Shown: one piece after another, positions 35,859 through 44,021 of the stretch
Layout: the number at the start of each line of letters is the position of its first letter
Numbering within the stretch: position 1 is the first letter of the stretch
From: Burkholderia sp. D-99
Lineage (GTDB): Bacteria; Pseudomonadota; Gammaproteobacteria; Burkholderiales; Burkholderiaceae
Assembly (NCBI RefSeq): GCF_011605345.1
Contig: NZ_JAAOXM010000016.1
Location: 1 to 64,000, forward strand
Length of the DNA stretch: 64,000 nucleotides
Reading direction: 5' to 3'
Notes under the pieces: generated by a model
The model's database searches: none
What the model was told of the DNA's origin: nothing
What the model saw: the letters and a program-made list of their open reading frames with translations, nothing else
Made by a program: the position numbers and the translations under genes

Positions 35859-37013
35859 ATGTTCAGCTTCTTCAAACGATTCAAGAAAACGCAGGAGCCC
35901 GATCCGGCGGAATCGCAATCGGCCGACGCGCAGCAAACGGACGAACCGTCCGATGGGCCCGCGGTCGAAGCCCCGCCTGCGGCCGAAGTGCCGCAAGCGC
36001 CGGCGCAACCGGCCGCGCCGGCCGTCGTGATGACGGTCACGCCGACCAACGACGGCCGCGACGAAGTCGTCGAGACGGTTGAAATCGTTCCGCCGCCGCT
36101 GCAGGACGCCACCGCGAAGAAGTCGTGGCTCGCACGCCTGAAAACGGGGCTCGCCAAGACGGGCACGAGCATCACCGGCGTCTTCGTCAACACGAAGATC
36201 GACGAGGATCTGTACGAGGAGCTCGAAACCGCGCTGCTGATGTCCGACGCGGGCGTCGACGCGACCGAGTACCTGCTCGGCGCGCTGCGCGAAAAGGTGC
36301 GCGTGGGCCGTCTGACCGACCCGCAGCAAGTGAAGGCCGCGCTGCACGACCTGCTCGTCGAACTGCTGATGCCGCTCGAGAAATCGCTGATGCTCGGCCG
36401 CGCGCAACCGCTCGTGATGATGATCACCGGCGTGAACGGCGCGGGCAAGACGACCAGCATCGGCAAGCTCGCGAAGCATCTGCAGAGCTTCGACCAGTCG
36501 GTGCTGCTGGCCGCGGGCGACACGTTCCGCGCGGCAGCACGCGAGCAGCTCGTGGTCTGGGGCGAGCGTAACAACGTGACGGTCGTGCAGCAGGAAAGCG
36601 GCGATCCGGCCGCGGTGATCTTCGACGCGGTCAGCGCCGCGCGTGCGCGCAAGATCGACGTGATGATGGCCGACACGGCCGGCCGCCTGCCGACGCAGCT
36701 CCACCTGATGGAAGAGCTGAAGAAGGTGAAGCGCGTGATCGCGAAGGCGCACGACGGCGCGCCGCATGAAGTACTGCTGGTGATCGACGCGAACACCGGC
36801 CAGAACGCGCTTACGCAGGTCAAGGCATTCGACGACGCGCTCGGCCTCACCGGCCTCATCGTCACGAAGCTCGACGGCACCGCGAAGGGCGGGATTCTCG
36901 CTGCGATCGCACGGCAGCGCCCGGTGCCGGTCTACTTCATCGGCGTCGGCGAGAAGGTCGAGGACCTGCAGCCGTTCAGCGCGGTCGAATTCGCGGACGC
37001 GCTGCTCGGCTGA
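35859..37013 (+). CDS. ftsY: signal recognition particle receptor FtsY
   Basis: A 384-residue SRP-receptor GTPase delivering ribosome-nascent chains to the inner membrane. An acidic, Pro/Ala-rich A domain (about residues 1-80) precedes the NG domain: G1 GVNGAGKTTSIGKLA (about 192-206), G3 DTAGRLPTQ, G4 TKLDGTAKGG. The start MFSFFKRFKK is the short amphipathic membrane-targeting segment. A TAAAAT at 35752-35757 could be the -10 of its promoter, about 100 bases upstream. Divergent from rsmD, a frequent pairing. Confidence 0.97.
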   Translation: MFSFFKRFKKTQEPDPAESQSADAQQTDEPSDGPAVEAPPAAEVPQAPAQPAAPAVVMTVTPTNDGRDEVVETVEIVPPPLQDATAKKSWLARLKTGLAKTGTSITGVFVNTKIDEDLYEELETALLMSDAGVDATEYLLGALREKVRVGRLTDPQQVKAALHDLLVELLMPLEKSLMLGRAQPLVMMITGVNGAGKTTSIGKLAKHLQSFDQSVLLAAGDTFRAAAREQLVVWGERNNVTVVQQESGDPAAVIFDAVSAARARKIDVMMADTAGRLPTQLHLMEELKKVKRVIAKAHDGAPHEVLLVIDANTGQNALTQVKAFDDALGLTGLIVTKLDGTAKGGILAAIARQRPVPVYFIGVGEKVEDLQPFSAVEFADALLG

Positions 37014-37036
37014 ACACCGCCGGCACGCATCGCACA

Positions 37037-37060
37037 GGGCGCCTTCGGGCGCCCTTTTTT
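37037..37060 (+). terminator. rho-independent terminator after ftsY
   Basis: Stem GGGCGCC/GGCGCCC region (37037-37054) with a short TTC-type loop and six T. It also lies at the 3' side of the convergent isomerase gene. Confidence 0.85.
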
Positions 37061-37097
37061 CATGCGCGCCCGGTCATGCATGCCGGGCACACCGCGC

Positions 37098-37742
37098 TCA
37101 TTCGGCGTCGGGCTGCGCGCCGGGCTCGGCGGCCTTGAACGCATCGAGCGTCGCCGCATGGTCGACGATCCGCTGGATCGTCGGATAGCGTGTCGTGTCG
37201 ATCGAGAAGCGGTTCGCGTTGAACACTTGCGGCACGAGGCACACGTCGGCGAGCGTCGGCGTGTCGCCGAAGCACAGCTTGCCGGTGCGCGGATCGCTCG
37301 CGAGACGTGTCTCGAGCGATTCGAAGCCCGCCTCGATCCAGTGCCGGTACCACGCGTTCTTCGCCTCTTCGGGCACCTTCAGCGTGTGCTTCAGGTACTT
37401 CAGCACGCGCAGGTTGTTGAGTGGATGGATTTCGCACGCGATCTGCAGCGCGACCGCGCGCACGTACGCGCGATCGACCGGCTGCTTCGGCAGCAGCGGC
37501 GGTTCCGGATGGGTTTCCTCGAGATATTCGATGATCGCGAGCGACTGCTGCAGCGTCGCCTCGTCGTCGATCAGCGTCGGCACGACCGCGTCCGGATTCA
37601 GCGCGCGGTACGCGTCCTTCAGTTGCTCCCCCCCGTCGCGCAGCATGTGCACGGGAACATAGTCGAACGGCAGCTGCTTCAGGTTCAGGGCGATCCGCAC
37701 GCGGTACGACGCGGAACTGCGGAAATAGCTGTAGAGCTTCAT
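37098..37742 (-). CDS. maiA: maleylacetoacetate isomerase (zeta-class GST)
   Basis: A 214-residue zeta glutathione transferase. The N-terminal thioredoxin fold starts MKLYSYFRSSASYRVRIALN; the catalytic Ser pair of SSxS is kept, while the Cys seen in many zeta GSTs is Ala, as is common in bacteria. The C-terminal helical domain (about residues 90-214) includes FGDTPTLADVCLVPQVFNA. It isomerises maleylacetoacetate in tyrosine catabolism, with glutathione as cofactor. No hmg/fah genes lie next to it, so a role with other maleyl intermediates is possible. ATG 37742 chosen by homology. Confidence 0.88.
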   Translation of the reverse strand: MKLYSYFRSSASYRVRIALNLKQLPFDYVPVHMLRDGGEQLKDAYRALNPDAVVPTLIDDEATLQQSLAIIEYLEETHPEPPLLPKQPVDRAYVRAVALQIACEIHPLNNLRVLKYLKHTLKVPEEAKNAWYRHWIEAGFESLETRLASDPRTGKLCFGDTPTLADVCLVPQVFNANRFSIDTTRYPTIQRIVDHAATLDAFKAAEPGAQPDAE

Positions 37743-37936
37743 GGGTTGTCTCTCGTAGTCGTATTCGGCCGGCAACGGCACAGGCGCGGCGCAGCCGGCG
37801 CGCGCACCGCCGGGAACCAGAGTGTAGCGCGCCGCGATGCGCGACCTCGCTTGCGCCGCCCGCGCCCGTGCGATACTCGGGGCATTCCTTACCGCTCACA
37901 GCGCGGCCCGATGCCGGCCGCCCGCCCCACGCCCCG

Positions 37937-38911
37937 ATGACCGCTTCCCACGATCCCGCCGCCGTTCCGTTCCCGTGCGCCCGCTTCATCAAGGAAATCG
38001 GCCGTGGCCCGCACGGCGCGCGCGCGCTGTCCGCCGAGGACACGTTCGAACTCTATCGCGCGATGCTCGACGCGCGCGTGTCGGACGTCGAACTCGGCGC
38101 GATCCTGATCGCCTATCGGCTGAAGGGCGAATCCGCCGACGAGCTGGCCGCGATGCTCGCCGCCGCGCAGGCGTCATTCGAACCGGTGCACGTGCAGGAC
38201 GCGGCGTTCCGCCCCGTATCGATCCCGAGCTACAACGGCGCGCGCAAGCAGCCGAACCTCGTGCCGCTGCTCGCACTGCTGCTCGCACGCGAAGGCGTGC
38301 CGGTGCTCGTGCATGGTGTCGCGCAGGATCCGGGCCGCGTGACGAGCGCGGAGATCTTCTCGGCGCTGTCGCTCGCGCCGTCGACGTCCCACGACGCGAT
38401 CGAGGACACGCTTGCCGAGCGCCGCGTCGCGTTCGCGTCGATCGAGGTGCTGGCGCCGCGCATCGCCCACCTGCTGTCGATGCGCAGCGTGCTCGGCGTA
38501 CGCAATTCGACGCACACGCTCGTGAAGATCCTGCAGCCGTTCGCGCCGGCCGGCCTGCGGCTCGTCAACTACACGCACCCGCCATACCGCGACAGCCTCG
38601 CGCAGCTGTTCCGCGACCATCCGGACGCCGCGCTCGGCGGCGCGCTGCTGGCACGCGGCACCGAGGGCGAAGCCGTGGCCGACACGCGGCGTCAGGTGCA
38701 GGTCGACTGGCTGCACGACGGCGTGTGCGACACGCTGATCGAGGCCGAACGTTCGTCGACCGATGCGCCCCCCGTCCCCCTGCCCGAATCGCGCGATGCG
38801 GCCACGACGGCCGCGTGGACGGACGCCGTATTGCGCGGCGAGGTGCCGGTGCCCGACACGGTCGCACGGCAGGTCGCGACGATCGTGCAGATCGCCCGCA
38901 TCGCGCGCTGA
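37937..38911 (+). CDS. ybiB: DNA-binding protein YbiB (TrpD2 family)
   Basis: A 324-residue protein of the anthranilate phosphoribosyltransferase-like fold. The N-terminal helical part (FIKEIGRGPHGARALSAEDTFELYRAML) matches the glycosyltransferase family 3 N-domain, and the body has SYNGARKQPNLVPLLALLLAREGVPVLVHG. YbiB/TrpD2 proteins lack anthranilate PRT activity and bind nucleic acid non-specifically; E. coli YbiB is LexA-regulated. No LexA box was found here. ATG 37937 (MTASHDPAA) is preferred; an upstream in-frame codon would add 23 residues. A leucine leader and leuA follow. Confidence 0.85.
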   Translation: MTASHDPAAVPFPCARFIKEIGRGPHGARALSAEDTFELYRAMLDARVSDVELGAILIAYRLKGESADELAAMLAAAQASFEPVHVQDAAFRPVSIPSYNGARKQPNLVPLLALLLAREGVPVLVHGVAQDPGRVTSAEIFSALSLAPSTSHDAIEDTLAERRVAFASIEVLAPRIAHLLSMRSVLGVRNSTHTLVKILQPFAPAGLRLVNYTHPPYRDSLAQLFRDHPDAALGGALLARGTEGEAVADTRRQVQVDWLHDGVCDTLIEAERSSTDAPPVPLPESRDAATTAAWTDAVLRGEVPVPDTVARQVATIVQIARIAR

Positions 38912-38947
38912 CGGCACGCTCGCGAACCGCCTCGGCATGCCGTGCAT

Positions 38948-38977
38948 TTGACACGCGAGCGCATCCTGGCATAGAGT
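38948..38977 (+). promoter_or_regulatory. promoter of leuL-leuA
   Basis: A perfect -35 TTGACA (38948-38953), an 18-base spacer and TAGAGT (38972-38977) as -10. The predicted start site is 38984-38985, i.e. the leader-peptide ATG itself. Confidence 0.6.
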
Positions 38978-38984
38978 TGCTCTC

Positions 38985-39059
38985 ATGCGTTCCTTTCCGA
39001 ACACCCTCCGAATTACCTCCGGCCGCCTAGCGCGGCCGCTATCGCTACGACTAGCCTAA
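38985..39059 (+). CDS. leuL: leu operon leader peptide
   Basis: A 24-codon reading frame, MRSFPNTLRITSGRLARP then LSLRLA and stop. Four of its last ten codons are CTA (39027, 39039, 39045, 39051), the leucine codon that is very rare in this high-GC genome, and a CTC occurs earlier. It directly precedes leuA. The last three CTA codons and the TAA lie in or next to the 5' arm and loop of a long stem (39043-39072). There is no Shine-Dalgarno; the predicted transcript begins at or one base before the ATG. Together this is the architecture of a leucine-sensing attenuation leader. The coding call rests on composition and context, not homology. Confidence 0.75.
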   Translation: MRSFPNTLRITSGRLARPLSLRLA

Positions 39060-39135
39060 GGCTGTCGTAGCGCCGTGTGCTGTCCGCACGGTCCCTCCCA
39101 GCAGTTCCTCGCAGTACCCCTCTCGTAGTTTTTAC
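39043..39135 (+). promoter_or_regulatory. candidate leucine attenuator of leuA
   Basis: CGCTACGAC (39043-39051) pairs perfectly with GTCGTAGCG (39064-39072). One bulged T and an inner AGCC/GGCT pair close on the TAA stop as loop. A second small hairpin CCGTG/CACGG lies at 39073-39091. A further TCGTAG at 39123-39128 is followed by five T and could compete for the same CTACGA. I could not identify a classical local terminator stem before the T run, so whether control is transcriptional or translational is open. Confidence 0.5.
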
Positions 39136-39290
39136 AACCGAAGTCGTCAGCATTCGTCCGTCTATCCGTCGGCCGATTCGCGAAGATCATCCGCATCCGC
39201 GGCGCAATTGCGCGCGGCGGTGCGAGGCAGCGCCAACCGTCGCCCATGCCGCCCGTCTTCGCTCGCGACTTGAGACCCGAGGTCCAGAAG

Positions 39291-40937
39291 ATGCAGCGCA
39301 ATCCGCAAGACAAGTACCGTCCGTTCGAGCCCGTCCGCCTCAATGGCCGCAAATGGCCGTCGCGCACCATCGAGCGCGCGCCTGTCTGGATGAGCACCGA
39401 CCTGCGCGACGGCAACCAGTCGTTGATCGAGCCGATGAGCATCGAGCAGAAGCTCGAGTTCTTCGAGATGCTGGTCGCGATCGGGTTCAAGGAGATCGAA
39501 GTCGGTTTTCCGTCGGCGTCGCAAACCGACTTCGATTTCGTCCGCAAGCTGATCGACGACAAGCGGATTCCTGACGACGTGACGATCGAAGTGCTCGTGC
39601 AGGCGCGCGAAGACCTGATCGCACGCACGTTCGACGCACTCGAAGGCGTGCCGCGCGCGATCGTGCACCTGTACAACGCGGTCTGCCCGTCGTTCCGCCG
39701 CATCGTGTTCGGGATGTCGAAGGCCGACGTGAAGGCGCTCGCGGTCGACGGCACGCGCATCATCAAGGAACACGCCGCCGCGCGCCCCGACACGCAGTGG
39801 ACCTTCCAATACTCGCCGGAAACCTTCAGCATGACCGAGCTGACGTTCGCGCGCGAGATCTGCGACGCGGTCGCGCAAACCTGGCGCCCGACCCGCGACC
39901 ACAAGATGATCGTCAACCTGCCGGCCACCGTCGAAGCCGCGAGCCCGAACGTGTTCGCCGACCAGATCGAGTGGATGGACCGCAACCTCGCGTATCGCGA
40001 CAGCATCGTGCTGTCCGTGCATCCGCACAACGACCGCGGCACCGCGGTCGCGGCGGCCGAGCTTGCGCTGCTCGCGGGCGCCGATCGCATCGAGGGTTGC
40101 CTGTTCGGCAACGGCGAGCGTACCGGCAACGTCGATCTCGTCACGCTCGCGCTGAATCTCTACACGCAGGGCATCGATCCGGGCCTCGATTTCTCCGACA
40201 TCGACGCCGTGCGCCGCGTCGTCGAACGCTGCAACCAGATTCCCGTGCATCCGCGCCATCCGTACGCAGGCGACCTCGTGTTCACCGCGTTCTCGGGCTC
40301 GCACCAGGACGCGATCCGCAAGGGCTTCGCGCAGCAGCGCCCCGACGCGGCCTGGGAAGTGCCTTACCTGCCGATCGACCCGGCCGACCTCGGCCGCAGC
40401 TACGACGCGGTGATCCGCGTGAACAGCCAGTCCGGCAAGGGCGGCGCGACATTCCTGCTCGAACGCGGGATGGGCTTCACGCCGACGCGCCGCGTGCAGA
40501 TCGAATTCAGCCATGCGGTACAGACGCTTGCCGACGCGTCCGGCGAGGAAGTGACGGGCGACGCGATCTGCGCGCTGTTCGCGCGCGAATTCTTCGACAC
40601 CGACGGGCCGGCCACGCGTCACGGCAACGGCGCACGCTGGCAGAACCGCGAGATCGCGGCGGCGCCCACGGCGGACACGGCGCCAGACGATGTCGTGCGA
40701 CGTTTGGCCGCGGCATTCGCGGCGACCGCCGGCGCCGCGATCGACGTCGCGTCGTGCGAACACGCGCGCACGACGGACGGGCGGATCGCGGTATCGGTGG
40801 GCTGCCGGGTCGGCGATGCGCCGCTGCGGCACGGTGTCGGCGTGCACGCCGATGCGGCGGGCGCCGCGCTCGATGCGCTCGTCAGCGCGATCAACCGCTC
40901 GGCCTGGCACTGCGCGGATCGGCGTGCGGCGGCCTGA
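39291..40937 (+). CDS. leuA: 2-isopropylmalate synthase, long form
   Basis: A 548-residue IPMS of the LeuA2 class, the first committed step of leucine synthesis (2-oxoisovalerate plus acetyl-CoA). Catalytic-domain signatures are WMSTDLRDGNQSLIEPM (about residues 33-49) and HPHNDRGTAVAAAE (about 244-257), the latter with the metal-binding His pair. The C-terminal LeuA dimerisation/allosteric domain (about residues 430-545) is present but degenerate and Ala-rich. ATG 39291 (MQRNPQDKYRPF) has GAGGT 10 bases upstream; an earlier ATG at 39246 has none. Preceded by leuL. Not linked to leuCDB here. Confidence 0.95.
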   Translation: MQRNPQDKYRPFEPVRLNGRKWPSRTIERAPVWMSTDLRDGNQSLIEPMSIEQKLEFFEMLVAIGFKEIEVGFPSASQTDFDFVRKLIDDKRIPDDVTIEVLVQAREDLIARTFDALEGVPRAIVHLYNAVCPSFRRIVFGMSKADVKALAVDGTRIIKEHAAARPDTQWTFQYSPETFSMTELTFAREICDAVAQTWRPTRDHKMIVNLPATVEAASPNVFADQIEWMDRNLAYRDSIVLSVHPHNDRGTAVAAAELALLAGADRIEGCLFGNGERTGNVDLVTLALNLYTQGIDPGLDFSDIDAVRRVVERCNQIPVHPRHPYAGDLVFTAFSGSHQDAIRKGFAQQRPDAAWEVPYLPIDPADLGRSYDAVIRVNSQSGKGGATFLLERGMGFTPTRRVQIEFSHAVQTLADASGEEVTGDAICALFAREFFDTDGPATRHGNGARWQNREIAAAPTADTAPDDVVRRLAAAFAATAGAAIDVASCEHARTTDGRIAVSVGCRVGDAPLRHGVGVHADAAGAALDALVSAINRSAWHCADRRAAA

Positions 40938-41021
40938 CGGCCAGGTTCCGATTCAGGGTTCAAACGTCAGCGAGCGAGGCGTGACCGCCCGTGCGCCGCG
41001 CGATCCGCGCTGCACGAGGCG

Positions 41022-41048
41022 ACAAAAAGCGGCCCAGAAGGCCGCTTC
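41022..41048 (-). terminator. rho-independent terminator of the NTF2-like gene
   Basis: Minus-strand stem GCGGCC/GGCCGC (6 bp, loop TTCTG-like) followed by five T, past the stop at 41081. Confidence 0.85.
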
Positions 41049-41080
41049 GGTCGAGACATGAAAAGGAGCGCCACGCGCGC

Positions 41081-41464
41081 TCATGTCTCGGTTGCGCACC
41101 GCGTCGCCTGCCACGCGAACAGGCTCCAGCGGCCCTGTTGGTGGGTATGGACGGAGGTATACGCAATCGGAAAGACCAGGCCGCCGTTGTTCGTTTCCAT
41201 CTCGATCAACGCGCGCCCGGTGACGACGCAGGTTTCATCGCCGACGGGCAGCACGTCCTGCGACTGGATTTCGATCTGGCGATAGCGGCGGCGGCCGGCG
41301 ACGATGGCGTCGATGAACTGCTGCTTGGTTTCGCGTTTGCCGTTGGTGTGCACGAAGAACACCTTGTCCGACAAGAGCGCGTCGAGCGCCTCGCCGTCCC
41401 CGTCCACCATCGCCCGGAACCGATCGCGCTCGAGCGCGCGGATCGCATCGACCACCTTCGTCAT
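41081..41464 (-). CDS. NTF2-like/SnoaL domain protein
   Basis: A 127-residue single-domain alpha+beta cone protein. VVDAIRALERDRFRAMVDGDGEALDALLSD followed by FVHTNGKRETKQQFIDAI is the usual DUF4440/SnoaL-like pattern. Such proteins may be small enzymes (isomerases, dehydratases) or ligand-binding subunits; nothing here fixes a substrate. Start at 41464 (MTKVVDAI) follows AGGAGTCAGG; a longer start exists six codons earlier. Own terminator; the pagL-like gene lies 45 bases upstream on the same strand. Confidence 0.8.
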   Translation of the reverse strand: MTKVVDAIRALERDRFRAMVDGDGEALDALLSDKVFFVHTNGKRETKQQFIDAIVAGRRRYRQIEIQSQDVLPVGDETCVVTGRALIEMETNNGGLVFPIAYTSVHTHQQGRWSLFAWQATRCATET

Positions 41465-41509
41465 CGCCTGACTCCTCGGCAACGCGCACGCCGTGCGCGG
41501 GCGTGCGGA

Positions 41510-42079
41510 TCAGAAGTTGTACTGCAAGTAGAACTGGTGGAAATTTATACCAGGATTCGGCTCTTTGATACCCGCGTTAGACACATGTTCAAAACGGTAG
41601 CCGACCTGATACTGTTGCCGTTGGCCGAACTGCACGCCCACCCCGGCAGTCGGCGCGAACTGGAACGCGGTCCCCATCGAGAACCGATCCGAGATCGTCG
41701 GGTGCGTCAGCAGCCGGACGCCGCCGCCGGCCTCGATGAACGGGCGAATCTCCCCGGCGCTCTTGATGAAGCGGAACATCGGCGTCACGCCGAATTCGCC
41801 GATGCTGCTGTGAACGTTGCCGCCCGTGTGCCAGTAGCCGGCGTGCCCTTCCACAACGAACGCGAAGTGCCAGCCGCCGATTTCCCACCAGCTCCAGCCC
41901 GGATCCCACACCACGCCGAGATCGCCCTTGTCGACCCCGTGGCGATCCGAAAAACCGCCGCCCGCCTGAATCCCCCATCGATCCGCGCATGCCGCACCCG
42001 ATCCGCCCAGAAGGGACGCCGCCAGCATCGCGTGCAGCGCAAGCCGGCTGCGGGGCCGGCGATTCTTCTTATTGTTCAT
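41510..42079 (-). CDS. pagL: acyloxyacyl hydrolase / lipid A 3-O-deacylase (PagL family)
   Basis: A 189-residue outer-membrane beta-barrel protein. The signal peptide (about residues 1-32, ...GGSGAACA) precedes a PagL barrel. The active-site segment EHVSNAGIKEPNPGIN provides His165 and Ser167. The position that I align with the third catalytic residue (Glu140 of P. aeruginosa PagL) is Asn179. The C-terminus ends QYNF with terminal Phe, the outer-membrane insertion signal. The enzyme removes the 3-linked acyl chain from lipid A, altering endotoxicity. GGAG lies 7 bases before ATG 42079. Divergent from rpoH. Confidence 0.85.
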   Translation of the reverse strand: MNNKKNRRPRSRLALHAMLAASLLGGSGAACADRWGIQAGGGFSDRHGVDKGDLGVVWDPGWSWWEIGGWHFAFVVEGHAGYWHTGGNVHSSIGEFGVTPMFRFIKSAGEIRPFIEAGGGVRLLTHPTISDRFSMGTAFQFAPTAGVGVQFGQRQQYQVGYRFEHVSNAGIKEPNPGINFHQFYLQYNF

Positions 42080-42439
42080 CTGACACTCCAACTTTGTGGG
42101 TTGAATGGAGCCTGCCGCTTCGGCCGGCTCGAGCGAACTGAATGGTATGGTAAAGGACTTTTCGGATCGGCATCACAAAGCGAAATGGCTTCCTTCCAAA
42201 ACGACAAAAATTAAAATCGTCTACTAATTACCATCAGAAACAACGTCTTACGGAACTTCGCCTTGCCTCCTTTGTCGCAGATTAGACTATCGACTCGACT
42301 AACTCGATAGAAAAAGTGGGAACTCCGATGCCCACGCTTGCTCTAAGGAATTAGCACTCGGCTTGCGGGAGTGCTAAGATGGCCCACGGAATTTCATTCG
42401 AGACCGGGGGTTTGTCCCTGATTCCAAAGGAGTTTTTTA
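42080..42439. other. divergent pagL-rpoH regulatory region
   Basis: About 360 bases with no gene. The stretch 42175-42260 is AT-rich and probably holds the pagL promoter; no clear motif was recognised there. The right end contains the CIRCE element and the rpoH ribosome-binding site (AAGGAG at 42427-42432). Confidence 0.6.
42351..42377. promoter_or_regulatory. CIRCE element (HrcA operator) at rpoH
   Basis: Exact TTAGCACTC-N9-GAGTGCTAA. Its right arm runs into a possible -10 TAAGAT (42375-42380), and its left arm overlaps the matching -35 position (TTAGCA), so HrcA binding would block the promoter. Confidence 0.95.
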
Positions 42440-43375
<936 letters not shown>

Positions 43376-43402
43376 ATCCCGGCGATTTAGAGCGCGTCAT
43401 CG

Positions 43403-43435
43403 AAAACCGCTGCCCGACCGGCAGCGGTTTTTTTT
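43403..43435 (+). terminator. rho-independent terminator after rpoH
   Basis: Stem AACCGCTGCC/GGCAGCGGTT with loop CGACC and eight T. Confidence 0.92.
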
Positions 43436-43742
43436 CGTCCGTCTTTTCCGCTGATTTTCATTCGCTTCGCCGCTACTTTCCTCACTCGTTTCTGCGCCGA
43501 TTAATTGACCTGATTCGTCAGGAAATAGGCAGTTTGCGGGCCCCTTCCGCATAACCTTGATCTGCCTCAAGTTTCGGCCCGTGTTTCGCGACGGTCTGCC
43601 GCAGCGCAGCACTCGGCATCGGAAAGCCGTCCTTTTAAAATTGGCATGTCAGGCGCAAAAGGATTAAAACAGCTTCACGGCCGTCATAAATCCGACGTAA
43701 AGTCGCCCCAAATCCGTTCTAAATCGATTCAGGATAATCGCC
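43436..43742. other. cyd operon upstream region
   Basis: About 305 bases without a gene and lower G+C than the flanks. It contains the FNR-type box at 43557-43570. AT-rich sequence at 43630-43735 just before cydP probably includes the promoter; I did not find a consensus -35/-10 pair. Confidence 0.55.
43557..43570. promoter_or_regulatory. FNR/Anr-type box upstream of cyd
   Basis: TTGAT-CTGC-CTCAA matches the TTGAT-N4-ATCAA consensus at 9 of 10 fixed positions. It is about 185 bases upstream of cydP, consistent with oxygen control of the high-affinity oxidase. Confidence 0.6.
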
Positions 43743-44021
43743 TTGATCTCGGTCAATAAAGAGCCTGCGCCGCCTCCCTCGCGGCCGGCCGGTACGATCG
43801 GCTGGCGCGCACGCATCGCCGCGTGGGCACGCGGACCAACCCTCGCCCGCGACATCACCCTGGTGCTGATCGTCAAGCTGATCCTCCTGATGTCGCTCAA
43901 ATACGCATTTTTCAATCATCCGCAGGCCGAGCACATGTCGTTGCCGCCTGCCGCCGTCGCCGAGAAGCTGCTCTCGGTACCGGCGCCTGTACCCACCGAG
44001 GGAGACCACCATGATAAGTAG
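43743..44021 (+). CDS. cydP: cytochrome bd oxidase putative small subunit CydP
   Basis: A 92-residue protein with a Pro-rich, basic N-terminus and one TM helix (ITLVLIVKLILLMSLKYAFF, about residues 38-57), followed by FNHPQAEHMSLPPAAV, typical of the CydP family found upstream of cydAB in beta-proteobacteria. It overlaps cydA by 11 bases. The start is uncertain: a TTG at 43743 preceded by AGGATAA gives the family N-terminus and no ATG lies earlier in the conserved part. Its function is presumed accessory to the oxidase. Confidence 0.8.
   Translation: MISVNKEPAPPPSRPAGTIGWRARIAAWARGPTLARDITLVLIVKLILLMSLKYAFFNHPQAEHMSLPPAAVAEKLLSVPAPVPTEGDHHDK

Noticed and set aside
39162..40910. A 582-codon frame opposite leuA
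   Set aside because: Same antisense effect; leuA on the plus strand has clear catalytic motifs.
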